From the NCBI RefSeq assembly GCF_001940525.2, contig NZ_CP019437.1, positions 1,462,501 through 1,526,500 on the forward strand: 64,000 nt of DNA. The letters are read 5' to 3'. Position 1 is the first letter of the stretch; each line of letters opens with the position of its first letter. The stretch comes from Thioclava nitratireducens. Lineage in GTDB: Bacteria; Pseudomonadota; Alphaproteobacteria; Rhodobacterales; Rhodobacteraceae. Positions 18,201 to 26,711 of this stretch are shown piece by piece. A program made the translations under genes and the position numbers. The notes beneath the pieces were generated by a model. It saw only the letters and a list, made by a program, of their open reading frames with translations, did no database searches and had not been told where the DNA came from.

Positions 18201-18843
18201 CCGCGATCAGCTGGTTGTTGGCCTGGACGACATTGATCAACTCGGGCGCTGTGACGTTATAGGCCTCTAGCTTCAGCGGATCGATCACCACTTCCAGCAT
18301 CTCGTCGCGCTGGCCTGCGATCTGGGCTTCCAGCACTGGCTCCAGCCCCTCGACCTCGTCCTGCAACTCGCGGGCGAGCTTTTGCAGGGTGCGCTCGGGC
18401 GCATTGCCCGACAGCGTCACCACGACGATCGGAAATTCCGAGAAGTTGATCTCGTTGATCGAATATTTCTCCGCGCCGTCGGGGAATTTCGCTTCGGCGG
18501 TGTTCATCGCGTCGCGGACATCGGCGAGGATTTTGGTCTTGTCCCAGCCGAAGTCGAATTCGAGCATGAGCCCCGCGTAATTCTCCTTCGCGATGCCGGT
18601 CATCTTGTCCAGACCGTCGAGCCCGGCCAGTTCGGTCTCCATCGGCTTGACCAGCAGCTTCTCGGAATCGGTGGCCGAGATGCCGGGGAAGGGGACCGAG
18701 ATGAACAGCATCGGGATCTCGATATCCGGCTCGCCCTCCTTGGGCAGGCTCAGATAGGCGGTCAGCCCCGCGAGGATCGAGATCGCCACGAAGGCGATCA
18801 CCATCCGCGCGCGCGCCGCGGCCCAATCGACGATGCCGGTCAT
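15289..18843 (-). CDS. RND efflux transporter permease subunit
   Basis: A proton-driven inner-membrane pump of 1184 residues, longer than the usual 1030-1050. The N-terminal helix, the first periplasmic porter domain and the TM4 motif LVDGAIVVVEYADKRISEG are clear; the motif has one Asp where many pumps have Asp-Asp. The extra length is partly in the cytoplasmic linker between TM6 and TM7 (about residues 490-600), where two additional hydrophobic stretches (LRLLLALVSAALVFLGALL and GVILFVLAAMLSS) appear. The start overlaps the stop of the adaptor gene by 4 bases (ATGA), so they form one unit. Substrates are unknown. Confidence 0.93.
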   Translation of the reverse strand: MTGIVDWAAARARMVIAFVAISILAGLTAYLSLPKEGEPDIEIPMLFISVPFPGISATDSEKLLVKPMETELAGLDGLDKMTGIAKENYAGLMLEFDFGWDKTKILADVRDAMNTAEAKFPDGAEKYSINEINFSEFPIVVVTLSGNAPERTLQKLARELQDEVEGLEPVLEAQIAGQRDEMLEVVIDPLKLEAYNVTAPELINVVQANNQLIAAGEVETDGGAFSVKIPATFETAQDVYALPVKKNGESVVTLGDLADIRLTFEDRTGTARFNGEPTVALQIVKRKGYNVIDTVDLLRKTVAEAESQWPEPLQRAVDVGISLDQSKTVGAMVSQLEGSVLTAIALVMIVVLATLGTRSALLVGFAIPTSFLLTFLLLGAMGVPISNIVMFGLILAVGMLVDGAIVVVEYADKRISEGSGPMAAYTEAAKRMFWPVVSSTATTLCAFLPMLFWPGVPGEFMGMLPVTIIFVLSASLVVALIYLPVVGGVAGRVSRRLDNGAAHLKGRPYWLRLLLALVSAALVFLGALLTLNPAFFTGTHTASGDLLASLPGVILFVLAAMLSSITFTAAKPQGKPKPIDAGYRRRPFGHFTAAIAGNPVMPLIVVAVIVAGVFMTFGYYGKNNNGTQFFTDSEVEQAIVYIRGRGNLSLTEKDALLQQAENMVIGTPGVGAVFSFAGEGGLNQNTGGAQTPRDTIGQIQIEMIPWEERKNDPSLDGDVVMEKIMAKIATIPGIQSEYLAQDRGPSSGKPIQLRLEGNDFAALDQAVRKVEAHMAQMKGVTDIEDTRPLPGIDWVIDVDVTRAGRFGADVATVGGMVQLVTRGILLDTMRVPSSDEEIEIRVRLPEEDRVLSTLDTLKLRTSEGLVPLANFITRTPQPKIGQIDRIDQTRFYDIKAGVQEGLTNEDGQPITSNERIAALGKWLETEAALPPGVSYEWSGDLVEQNESQDFLMTAFGGALALMFVILLAQFNSFYNSVLVLLAVILSTAGVLIGMLVMGQQFSIIMTGVGIVALAGIVVNNNIILIDTYQEFSRYMPEIEAIIRTAEARLRPVLLTTITTMAGLAPMMFGLSLDFFNGGYSIDSPTALWWKQLATAVVFGLGTATVLTLVLTPALLALRVWFKTGAYRSTRALSALMQGADSRAARDLALERAMRKMRGREIIWDDDAPEGGVKPHLVTRPDAAE

Positions 18844-20018
18844 TGCGCGGCCCCGTCGGTGGCGTCTGCGGCACCGCCATCGGTTTGCGGCGCGGGCGTC
18901 ATGGGGTCGGGCGTGTCTTTGGCCGCATCGCCCGGCGCGTGATCGACGAGGGTCACGGCCACGGGCGAGCCCTCGGTGACGTAGTCCTGCCCGACCACGA
19001 TCACCGTGGCGCTTTCCGGCAGGCCAGCCAGCCAGACGCCCTCGGGCGTGTCGCGCAGGAAGTCTACCGGGGCGAAACGGGCCACGCCGTCCACCGCCAG
19101 CCGCACGCCCAGCTTGCCCTGATCGTTCAGCGTCATCGCGGAGGCGGGCAGGAAATGAGCCTTGGTCCCGTCGGCGGCGACGATCATCTCGACCGTCTGG
19201 CCCTCGCGGATCGATTGGTCGCCATTGGGCGCCTCGGCTTCGATCCGGAAGGTGCGCGTGGCGGCATCCGCCGATTGCGAGACAAAGGTGACCTTGCCCA
19301 TCACCTCGCGCCCGGTCGCAAGCCGTGCGCCGACCATCGCGCCGGACTGCACACGGTCGATCTCGGTTTCAGGGACGTAGCCCACCAGCTTGATCGGATC
19401 GAGCTGGATCACGGTGGCGCAAAGCCCGCCCGCCGAGAGTAGCGAGCCGAGTTCAGCGGTATCTTCCTCGATCAGCCCGGCGAAGGGCGCCGTGATTTCG
19501 AGCCGCGCCAATTCGGTCTGCGCGGCCTCGACGGCGGCGGTAGCCGCTTCGAGCGCCGATTGCGCGGAAGCGGTTGCGGTTTCAGAGCGGTAGCCGCCTT
19601 CCTTCAGCCTCTCGGCGGCGGTGGCGTTCAGCCGGGCCTCGGTCAGCCGTGCCTGCGCCTCGGCCAGTGCGGCCGGGCGCGTGCCGGGGTCGAGCTTGCA
19701 CAGCAGTTGTCCCTTTTCGACCTGCGCGCCTTTGCCCAGCGGTTCGGAAATTACCTTGCCCGTCGTCTCGGCGCGCACTTCGACGCGGCGCGCAGCCTCG
19801 GTCTGCCCGCGCGTCAGAACGCCTTGGTCGAGCGGCTGCGCGGTCGAGACCATCGCCTGCACCGGCACGGCGGGGGTGCCGGTCTCCTCTACCTGCTGCG
19901 CTTTCTCGGCAGGCGTCGCGGCATCGCCGAGATAGCCCATCAGGCGGTCGCGCTCGAACACCAGAAGGTAGAGCGCGACAAGAACGAGGATCGCGTTGAG
20001 GATCGGGACCGGACGCAT
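18840..20018 (-). CDS. RND efflux periplasmic adaptor subunit
   Basis: A 392-residue membrane fusion protein that links the permease encoded next to it with an outer-membrane channel. The first 25 residues (PILNAILVLVALYLLVFERD) form a signal anchor. A lipoyl-like half-motif follows (RVEVRAETTGKVISEPLGKG near residue 80), then an alpha-helical hairpin rich in Ala, Glu and Arg, the second lipoyl half (LEITAPFAGLIEEDTAELGS) and beta-barrel domains. The C-terminal tail is Pro/Ala/Asp-rich. No outer-membrane factor gene lies nearby, so a shared TolC-like protein is presumably used. Confidence 0.92.
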   Translation of the reverse strand: MRPVPILNAILVLVALYLLVFERDRLMGYLGDAATPAEKAQQVEETGTPAVPVQAMVSTAQPLDQGVLTRGQTEAARRVEVRAETTGKVISEPLGKGAQVEKGQLLCKLDPGTRPAALAEAQARLTEARLNATAAERLKEGGYRSETATASAQSALEAATAAVEAAQTELARLEITAPFAGLIEEDTAELGSLLSAGGLCATVIQLDPIKLVGYVPETEIDRVQSGAMVGARLATGREVMGKVTFVSQSADAATRTFRIEAEAPNGDQSIREGQTVEMIVAADGTKAHFLPASAMTLNDQGKLGVRLAVDGVARFAPVDFLRDTPEGVWLAGLPESATVIVVGQDYVTEGSPVAVTLVDHAPGDAAKDTPDPMTPAPQTDGGAADATDGAAQ

Positions 20019-20215
20019 CGGCGGGCTCCTGTAAATGGGCGCGGCGTTCCGCCTTAATTGGGGACTGAACCGCAGAGTTCAACTTACCGAGAGCGAGGCG
20101 TGATCTCAAGGCTTGCATTCCTCAGCGATGCGCGGACCGGAGCGGTCCGTGCGGCCCTTGGCAGCGCCCGGGGAGCCGTGTAAGAGGGGCGCCAAAGCTA
20201 CGAGGAGACCCGCGC

Positions 20216-20893
20216 GTGAGTGATACCGACAGTTTCATCGACGAAGTCACCGAGGCGGTGCGTCAGGACAAGCTCTGGGCGGCGTTCAAGAAATGGGGCT
20301 GGATCGGCGCGGTGATCATCATCGCGATCGTCGGCGGCACCGCCTGGAACGCGTGGCAGAAGGAAAAAACGCAAGCCGAGGCGCGCGCCTTCGGCGATAT
20401 GGTGATGGCTGCCGTCAACGGCGACACCACGGGCGCGGACCTCGCGAAGATCACCCCCGACGGTCCCGGCCGCACCGCGGTTCTCAAGATCATGCAGGGC
20501 GACGCCGCTATCGAGGCGGGCAAGCCCGACGAGGCGATCAAGTTCTTCGATGCGGTCAGCGCCGAGCCGGGGCTGCCGGCTTCGATCAGCGATCTCGCCA
20601 AGCTCAAGGCAGTGATCGCGGCGGGCGACAAGATGGACGCCGCCAAACGCGACGCGACGCTGCAGGAACTGGCCACCCCCGGAGCGCCTTACCGCCTTCT
20701 GGCAATGGAGCAGCAGGCGGCGGCGGCCCTGTCCTCGGGCGACAAGGAGGGCGCAATCTCGATCGCTCAGCAGATTCTTGAGGACGCCGGCCTCACGCCG
20801 GGCTTGCAACAACGCGCGACAGAGTTGATTGTGGCGCTGGGTGGCGAAGTGCCGACCCAGCCGGGGCAGGGCGCTCCGGCACTGCAAGAGTAA
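20216..20893 (+). CDS. YfgM-like tetratricopeptide membrane protein
   Basis: The protein has 225 residues with a GTG start at 20216, preceded by GAGGAG. A cytoplasmic N-terminus (residues 1-30) is followed by one membrane helix (WGWIGAVIIIAIVGGTAWNAW) and a periplasmic helical domain with TPR-like repeats (KPDEAIKFFDAVSAEPGLP, KEGAISIAQQILEDAG). In Escherichia coli, YfgM interacts with the SecYEG translocon and periplasmic chaperones. The order here, followed by bamB and der, matches that in E. coli, which supports the assignment although sequence identity is probably low. Confidence 0.87.
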   Translation: MSDTDSFIDEVTEAVRQDKLWAAFKKWGWIGAVIIIAIVGGTAWNAWQKEKTQAEARAFGDMVMAAVNGDTTGADLAKITPDGPGRTAVLKIMQGDAAIEAGKPDEAIKFFDAVSAEPGLPASISDLAKLKAVIAAGDKMDAAKRDATLQELATPGAPYRLLAMEQQAAAALSSGDKEGAISIAQQILEDAGLTPGLQQRATELIVALGGEVPTQPGQGAPALQE

Positions 20894-20964
20894 AGGGTTG
20901 AACCGGCGCGCCTTTCGGATGCGCAGGAGCTGCAAGAGAGCCGAGACAGGCAGGGGGAACAGGC

Positions 20965-22287
20965 GTGAAGCTGAGCAAGACGATCTGCGTGCTGAGTGTG
21001 GCGGCTTTCGTGGCAGGCTGTACCAAGGAAACCATCCTCCCCGGCGAGCGTCTCTCGCCCCGCGACGCGCTGCGCGCCGAAGAAGGGCTGCCGCTGGCTG
21101 ATGCGCCCGCCCAGCAGTCGCTGCCGATCTCGCTTCCACGTCAGGTGAGCAATGCAGAATGGCCGCAACGTGCGGGTTCCGCGACCCATAGCCTGTTCAA
21201 CGCGGCGATCGGAAACGGCACGACGCCGGTCTGGTCCGCCGATATTGGTGCGGGCAATGCGCGCCGCTACCGCATCACCGCCGATCCGATCGTGGGCGGT
21301 GGCAAGATTTACACCCTAGACAGCCAGGCCCGCGTCACCGCAACCGCGACGAATGGCGGGCGCGTCTGGCAGGCCGACATCACGCCGCCCGGCGACCGCG
21401 AGGGCGACGCCTCGGGCGGCGGGATCGCCTATGCCAACGGCACGGTCTACGTGACGTCCGATTTCGCCGAGCTCGTCGCGATCGACGCGGCCACCGGCGG
21501 CATCAAGTGGCGGCAATATTTCGACGCAGGCATCGGCGGTGCGCCGACCGTGAAGAATGGCGTGGTCTACGTGGTCGCCCGCGACTCCTCGGCCTGGGCG
21601 ATCCGCGCCAGCGACGGCAAGGAAATCTGGCAGGTGCCGGGTGCGCCGTCCGCTTCGGGCATGACCGGCGTCTCCTCGCCCGCGGTGACCGACCGCATGG
21701 TGATCTTCCCGTTCTCCTCGGGCTTCCTGAGCGGCGTTCTGCCGCAAAGCGGGATGCAGATGTGGAACTCCAAAGTGCCGGGCGCACGTCCGGGCGTGGG
21801 CTATGCCAATATCGTCGATCTGACGGGCGATCCGGTTGTGGTGGGCGATACCGTCTACGCGGGCTCCTCGGCGGGCAAGCTGGCGGCCTTCGACGTGAAT
21901 TCCGGCGATCGTATCTGGACCGCGACCGAAGGGGCCAACAGCCCCGTGCAGGTTGCGGGCGGCTCGATCTTCCTCGTTTCGGATCAGGGCAAGATCGTGC
22001 GGCTTGATGCCAAGACCGGCGATCAGATCTGGTCGAAGGATCTGCCGTACTACACCAAGGACAAGCCGAAGCGTCAGCGCGACATCGTCGCGAGCTACGG
22101 GCCCGTTCTTGCCGGCAACAAGCTGTTCGTCGCGTCTTCCGACGGCGTTCTGCGCGTGTTCAGCCCGATCGACGGCAGCCTCATCGGCCAGGCGAAGATC
22201 CCGGGCGGGGCTGCGACCGATCCGGTCGTGGCGGGACGCACCCTCTACGTCGTCGGCGGCGATGGGAAACTGCACGCTTTTCAGTGA
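20965..22287 (+). CDS. bamB: BamB-like PQQ-repeat beta-propeller lipoprotein
   Basis: The protein has 440 residues and a GTG start at 20965. The N-terminus has a lipoprotein signal with lipobox VAGC, so Cys13 would be lipidated. The rest is a beta-propeller built of PQQ-like repeats, seen in LVAIDAATGGIKWRQYFDAG, SAWAIRASDGKEIWQVPGA, LAAFDVNSGDRIWTATEGA and IVRLDAKTGDQIWSKDLPY. BamB is a periplasmic scaffold of the outer-membrane beta-barrel assembly machine that binds BamA. The gene lies between the yfgM-like gene and der, as in other proteobacteria. Confidence 0.92.
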   Translation: MKLSKTICVLSVAAFVAGCTKETILPGERLSPRDALRAEEGLPLADAPAQQSLPISLPRQVSNAEWPQRAGSATHSLFNAAIGNGTTPVWSADIGAGNARRYRITADPIVGGGKIYTLDSQARVTATATNGGRVWQADITPPGDREGDASGGGIAYANGTVYVTSDFAELVAIDAATGGIKWRQYFDAGIGGAPTVKNGVVYVVARDSSAWAIRASDGKEIWQVPGAPSASGMTGVSSPAVTDRMVIFPFSSGFLSGVLPQSGMQMWNSKVPGARPGVGYANIVDLTGDPVVVGDTVYAGSSAGKLAAFDVNSGDRIWTATEGANSPVQVAGGSIFLVSDQGKIVRLDAKTGDQIWSKDLPYYTKDKPKRQRDIVASYGPVLAGNKLFVASSDGVLRVFSPIDGSLIGQAKIPGGAATDPVVAGRTLYVVGGDGKLHAFQ

Positions 22288-22336
22288 GCCCTTTAGGGTG
22301 TAAGGGGGCCGCTTACGACCGCCCAAGGAGGGCATC

Positions 22337-23851
22337 ATGAGCTTTACCCTGGCCATCGTGGGCCGCCCGAATGTCGGAAAATCGACGCTGTTCAACCGGC
22401 TTGTCGGCAAGCGACTCGCGCTTGTCGACAACATGCCCGGCGTCACGCGTGACCTTCGCGAGGGCGATGCGCGTCTGGGAGATTTGCGTTTCATCGTGAT
22501 CGACTCGGCCGGTCTGGAACTGGCCGAAGACGACAGCCTTCAAGGCCGTATGCGGCGCCTGACTGAACGCGCCGTCGAAGAGGCCGATATCTGCCTGTTC
22601 ATGGTCGACGCGCGCGTGGGCGTGACGCCGGCCGACGAGATTTTCGCCGATATCCTGCGCAAGAAGAACGCCAACGTGATCCTCGCGGCCAACAAGGCCG
22701 AAGGGGCGGCAGGCGATGCCGGCGCGATGGAGGCATGGAGCCTTGGTCTCGGCGAGCCGCTGCGGATTTCGGCCGAGCACGGCGAAGGTTTGGACGATCT
22801 TTACACCGCCCTGGTGCCGCTGGCGGACGAATTCGCCGAGCGCAATGCCGCCAACGCGCCGGTCACGGATGTGGTCATCGACGAGGAGCTTGAGGAAGGC
22901 GACATTCCCGCCTACCAGCCGCCCTCCGCCACGAAACCGCTGCAGCTTGCCGTGATCGGACGCCCGAATGCGGGCAAGTCTACGCTGATCAACAAGATTC
23001 TGAACGAAGACCGCCTGCTGACCGGCCCCGAGGCAGGCATCACCCGCGATGCGATCTCGGTCACGGCCGATTTCATGGGCACGCCGATGCGGATCTGGGA
23101 CACGGCGGGGATGCGCAAGAAGGCGCGCGTCACCGACAAGGTCGAGAAGCTGAGCGTGGCCGATGGGTTGCGCGCCGTGCGCTTCGCCGAGGTGGTCGTG
23201 GTGCTGCTCGACGTCAATATTCCGTTCGAGACGCAGGATCTCCGGATCGCCGATTTCGCCGAGACCGAGGGCCGTGCGGTCGTGGTCGCCGCGAACAAGT
23301 GGGATCTCGAAGAAGACAAGCCCGAGAAGCTGAAGGAACTGCGCGAAGCGTTCGAACGCCTGCTGCCGCAGCTCAAGGGCGCGCCTCTGGTGACCGTCTC
23401 GGCCAAGACCGGCAAGGGGCTCGACCGGCTGCACAATGCGATCCTGAAGGCCCATGAGGTCTGGAACCGCCGCGTGCCGACCGCGAAGCTGAACAACTGG
23501 CTGACCGCGATGACCGAGGCGCACCCGCCACCCGCGCCCGGCGGTCGCCGGATCAAGCTGCGCTACATAACCCAGGCGAAGACCCGTCCGCCGGGCTTCG
23601 TGGTGAAATCGACCCATACCGACAAGATCCCGGAGAGCTACGAGCGTTACCTGATCAACGGCCTGCGCGAGAGCTTCGACATGCCGGGCACGCCGATCCG
23701 CCTCTACATGCGCGATCAGGGCAAGACGAACCCTTACAAGGATCGCAAGAAGTCGATCCCGTCGCGTCTGAAAAAGCACGTCGATGCGAAGAAGCGCTCC
23801 GCCCACAAAGAATCGGCGCGTAAAGCGCGCGAGGCGAAGAAGGGCGAGTGA
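22337..23851 (+). CDS. der: ribosome biogenesis GTPase Der (EngA)
   Basis: A tandem-GTPase of 504 residues needed for 50S subunit maturation. The first G domain starts with [14 protein letters not shown] (residues 9-22) and its G4 motif reads NKAE instead of NKxD. The second domain starts with [14 protein letters not shown] near residue 210, with [11 protein letters not shown] and G4 motif NKWD. The C-terminal KH-like domain carries [16 protein letters not shown], and the protein ends in a very basic tail. AAGGAGGG precedes the ATG. A strong terminator follows. Confidence 0.97.
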   Translation: MSFTLAIVGRPNVGKSTLFNRLVGKRLALVDNMPGVTRDLREGDARLGDLRFIVIDSAGLELAEDDSLQGRMRRLTERAVEEADICLFMVDARVGVTPADEIFADILRKKNANVILAANKAEGAAGDAGAMEAWSLGLGEPLRISAEHGEGLDDLYTALVPLADEFAERNAANAPVTDVVIDEELEEGDIPAYQPPSATKPLQLAVIGRPNAGKSTLINKILNEDRLLTGPEAGITRDAISVTADFMGTPMRIWDTAGMRKKARVTDKVEKLSVADGLRAVRFAEVVVVLLDVNIPFETQDLRIADFAETEGRAVVVAANKWDLEEDKPEKLKELREAFERLLPQLKGAPLVTVSAKTGKGLDRLHNAILKAHEVWNRRVPTAKLNNWLTAMTEAHPPPAPGGRRIKLRYITQAKTRPPGFVVKSTHTDKIPESYERYLINGLRESFDMPGTPIRLYMRDQGKTNPYKDRKKSIPSRLKKHVDAKKRSAHKESARKAREAKKGE

Positions 23852-23870
23852 GCGACTGAGCTGGAATGAA

Positions 23871-23912
23871 AACGCCCGCCGGGGGATATCGAGACTCCGG
23901 CGGGCGTTTCTA
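23871..23912 (+). terminator. der terminator
   Basis: Stem AACGCCCGCCGG (23871-23882) with CCGGCGGGCGTT (23897-23908), followed by TCTAATT. A strong intrinsic hairpin; it may also stop the opposing small gene. Confidence 0.85.
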
Positions 23913-23934
23913 ATTCAGGCGATGTGGACGCGGC

Positions 23935-24147
23935 TTAGAGAAAGCCCAGCCGATCGAGCGCCGCCCGGGCGCGCGCGCGCTCCTCGGTCGAGCCCGAGAG
24001 CGCACCCGCATTGATCTCCGCCATCAGTTTCGAGAGCGTCTTTTCCCGACGCATCGCAATGATCTGCTCGGGGATCTGGTCCTCGCCGATCTCAAGGATG
24101 CGGGTCATCAAGACGCTGTCCCGCTTACGCGTGATCGTTACCGACAT
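23935..24147 (-). CDS. hypothetical small protein
   Basis: The frame codes for 70 residues, MSVTITRKRDSVLMTRILEI..., ending ARAALDRLGFL. It is highly charged and predicted mostly helical, with no cysteine, signal peptide or membrane segment. I do not recognise a family. It lies 84 bases after serS on the same strand and faces der. The codon usage looks like that of neighbouring genes, with G or C at most third positions, which supports real coding. A later ATG (Met14) is possible, giving 57 residues. Confidence 0.65.
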   Translation of the reverse strand: MSVTITRKRDSVLMTRILEIGEDQIPEQIIAMRREKTLSKLMAEINAGALSGSTEERARARAALDRLGFL

Positions 24148-24231
24148 ATGCAGTTTCCCCTGCGACTCACTTCGTACACGGAAACGTTAACAACGTTCCC
24201 GCCCCGAGTCTCGCGTCGCCGCGTCGCAGCG

Positions 24232-25521
24232 TCAGACCAGTTTCCCGTCCACCAGCCGCGTCTTGCCGCCCAGATAAGGGTGCAGGCATGCGGGCAGGGT
24301 GACCGAGCCGTCCTCTTCTTGACCGTTCTCCAGCACCGCGATCAGGCAGCGCCCGACCGCGAGGCCCGAGCCGTTGAGCGTCGCGATGAACTCGGGCTTG
24401 CCGCCGCCTTCGGGCTTGTAGCGCCCGTTCATCCGCCGCGCCTGGAAGGTGCCGCAGGTGGAAACCGAGGAAATCTCGCGATAGGTGTTCTGCCCCGGAA
24501 GCCAGACCTCGAGATCGTAAGTTTTCTGCGCGCCGAACCCCATGTCGCCGGTGCAGAGCACGATGCGGCGATAGGGCAGTTCCAGCGCCTCCAGCACCGC
24601 CTCGGCGCATTTGGTCATGCGCTCGTGCTCGTCGATGGCGGTCTCGGGGGTGCAGAGCGTGACCATCTCGACTTTCTCGAACTGGTGCTGACGCAGCATG
24701 CCCGAAGTATCCTTGCCCGCCGAGCCCGCCTCCGAACGGAAGCAGTTGGTATGGGCGCACATGCGCTGGGGCAGGGCGGAGGCCTCCATCACCTCGCCAT
24801 TGGCGTAGTTCGTCAGAGTGACCTCGGCGGTGGGGATCAGCCACCAGCCGTTGGTGGTCTGATAGCTGTCCTCGGCGAATTTCGGGAGTTGGCCGGTGCC
24901 CATCATCGCCTCGTCGCGCACCAGCACGGGGGTGATGTTCTCGGACAGCCCGTGTTTGTCGACATGCAGGTCGAGCATGAATTGCGCGAGCGCCCGGTGG
25001 ACGCGGGCGACTCCGCCCTTGAGTACAACGAAGCGCGAGCCCGACAGCTTCGCCGCCGTCTCGAAATCCATCTCGCCACCCACGGCGGACAGCTCGAAAT
25101 GCTCCTTCGGGTCGAAGGCGAACGCGCGCGGCGTGCCCCAGCGGCTGACCTCGACATTCTCGTCCTCGTCCGCGCCGGTGGGCACGTCGGCCAGCGGCAG
25201 GTTCGGGATCGTCATCAGCAAATCGCGGACCTTCGCGTCAAGCTCGCCCGCCTCGGTCTGCATCTGCGCCACTTCGGCCTTCTTCTCGGCCACCAGCGCG
25301 CGCAGGCGCTCGAACTCGGCTTCGTCGCCCTTCGCTTTCGCGGCGCCGACCTGCTTCGACGCGGCGTTCTGATCGGCTTTCGCGGTCTCGGCTGCGTGGA
25401 TCGCCGTGCGGCGTGCTTCGTCCATTGCGAGAATCTCGCGCGAGAGCGGCGAGAGCCCGCGCCGCGCCAGTTGCGCGTCGAATTCTTCGGGGTTTTCGCG
25501 GATTGCGCGGATATCGTGCAT
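24232..25521 (-). CDS. serS: serine--tRNA ligase
   Basis: Seryl-tRNA synthetase charges tRNA-Ser (and tRNA-Sec where present) in the cytoplasm. It has 429 residues, the usual length. The N-terminal [22 protein letters not shown] opens the long antiparallel coiled coil (residues about 25-110) that contacts the tRNA. The class II catalytic core includes motif 2 ([27 protein letters not shown]) and motif 3 ([18 protein letters not shown]). It is transcribed away from the RND operon that follows. Confidence 0.97.
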   Translation of the reverse strand: MHDIRAIRENPEEFDAQLARRGLSPLSREILAMDEARRTAIHAAETAKADQNAASKQVGAAKAKGDEAEFERLRALVAEKKAEVAQMQTEAGELDAKVRDLLMTIPNLPLADVPTGADEDENVEVSRWGTPRAFAFDPKEHFELSAVGGEMDFETAAKLSGSRFVVLKGGVARVHRALAQFMLDLHVDKHGLSENITPVLVRDEAMMGTGQLPKFAEDSYQTTNGWWLIPTAEVTLTNYANGEVMEASALPQRMCAHTNCFRSEAGSAGKDTSGMLRQHQFEKVEMVTLCTPETAIDEHERMTKCAEAVLEALELPYRRIVLCTGDMGFGAQKTYDLEVWLPGQNTYREISSVSTCGTFQARRMNGRYKPEGGGKPEFIATLNGSGLAVGRCLIAVLENGQEEDGSVTLPACLHPYLGGKTRLVDGKLV

Positions 25522-25634
25522 CTCACCATCTCCAAGACTGTTGCGGGAACGGCTTTAGCGCATGAAAGTGAAAGCGAAAACCCCCGGCGATGCGGCCATG
25601 ACACAGGTCAAGGCAATAGAAACTGTGCGGTGCT

Positions 25635-25656
25635 TGTATTCTGTCGGGTGAATACA
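25635..25656. promoter_or_regulatory. putative operator upstream of the RND pair
   Basis: TGTATTC (25635-25641) and GAATACA (25650-25656) form a perfect 7-bp inverted repeat with an 8-base spacer. GAATACATATTC directly after (25650-25661) adds a second, overlapping inverted repeat. This is the size and symmetry of a TetR/MarR-type operator, in the 200-base gap between serS and the efflux adaptor gene. No regulator gene is adjacent. Confidence 0.45.
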
Positions 25657-25721
25657 TATTCAATAACCGGAATATAAAACCGCAGGCGCAGGGGCGCGCC
25701 GGTAAGGGAAGGGAACCCGAG

Positions 25722-26711
25722 ATGACGTTGAAGCTTCTGCCATTGGCATTCGCCGCGTTGATCCTGCCGGGAATCGCGCTGGCGCAGGACGGGGCGATCA
25801 CGGTCGAACCGCAGGTCGTGACCGATTGGAAATCTGTCTATGGGCAGGTCGAGGCGAAGAACACGATCGCGGCGCGTGCACGGATTTCCGGCACGATCAC
25901 CGCGCTGGACGTGACCGAGGGCGACGAGGTGAAAGCCGGTCAGGAGATCGGCAAGATCACCGACCAGACGCTCGATTATCAGATCGGCGCGGTTGATGCG
26001 CAGATCAATGCGCTCGAAGCGCAGTTGGAGAATGCCAAGACCGAGCTCAAGCGCGGGCAGGAATTGCAGGCCCGCGGCGTGTCGACTTCGCAGAATGTCG
26101 ATCAGTTGCAGACGCAGGTGAATGTCTACGAGGGCCAGATCGCGGCGCAGAAAGCGCAGCGCAAGGTCTATGTGCAGCAGCAGGAATTCGGCACCGTTAC
26201 GGCGCCGATCGACGGCAAGGTCGTGACCGTTCCGGTCACCAAGGATGCCGTCATCATGGGCGGCGAGACGATCGCGACGATCGGCGGCGGCGGGTTTTTC
26301 CTGCGTCTGTCGATCCCCGAGCGCCACGCCGACACGCTGCACACCGGCGACACGATCCTGATCACCGATCCCGACGGGAAGGAGATCGAGGGCAAGCTCG
26401 CCAAGATTTACCCCGAGATCGAGGGTGGCCGGGTGCAGGCCGATGTGGAAGTGCCCGATCTGGATTCGCGCTTCGTCGGCGCGCGGCTTCTGGTGAAGCT
26501 GCCGATGGGCGAGCGAGAGGCGCTTCTCGTGCCGCAGGGATACGTCTTCAACCGCACGGGGCTCGATTTTGTCCGCGTGAAGGAAGAGGGGGGCACCTAT
26601 CTGCGTACGGTCGTGCCGGGGGTGCATGTCACGAGCGATGGCAAGGACATGGTCGAAGTTCTTACCGGTCTGAACGCCGGCGACACGGTGGTGCCGAACG
26701 ATGAGCAATAA
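25722..26711 (+). CDS. RND efflux periplasmic adaptor subunit
   Basis: A 329-residue membrane fusion protein. A cleavable signal peptide ends at about residue 22 (GIALA|QDG). The first lipoyl half ARISGTITALDVTEGDEVKAG, a short coiled hairpin (INALEAQLENAKTELKRGQE), the second lipoyl half (TVTAPIDGKVVTVPVTKDA) and a beta barrel follow. The last 11 bases overlap the start of the permease gene, so the two products are made together. It differs from the 18840-20018 adaptor by being shorter and having a cleaved signal peptide rather than an anchor. Confidence 0.92.
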   Translation: MTLKLLPLAFAALILPGIALAQDGAITVEPQVVTDWKSVYGQVEAKNTIAARARISGTITALDVTEGDEVKAGQEIGKITDQTLDYQIGAVDAQINALEAQLENAKTELKRGQELQARGVSTSQNVDQLQTQVNVYEGQIAAQKAQRKVYVQQQEFGTVTAPIDGKVVTVPVTKDAVIMGGETIATIGGGGFFLRLSIPERHADTLHTGDTILITDPDGKEIEGKLAKIYPEIEGGRVQADVEVPDLDSRFVGARLLVKLPMGEREALLVPQGYVFNRTGLDFVRVKEEGGTYLRTVVPGVHVTSDGKDMVEVLTGLNAGDTVVPNDEQ

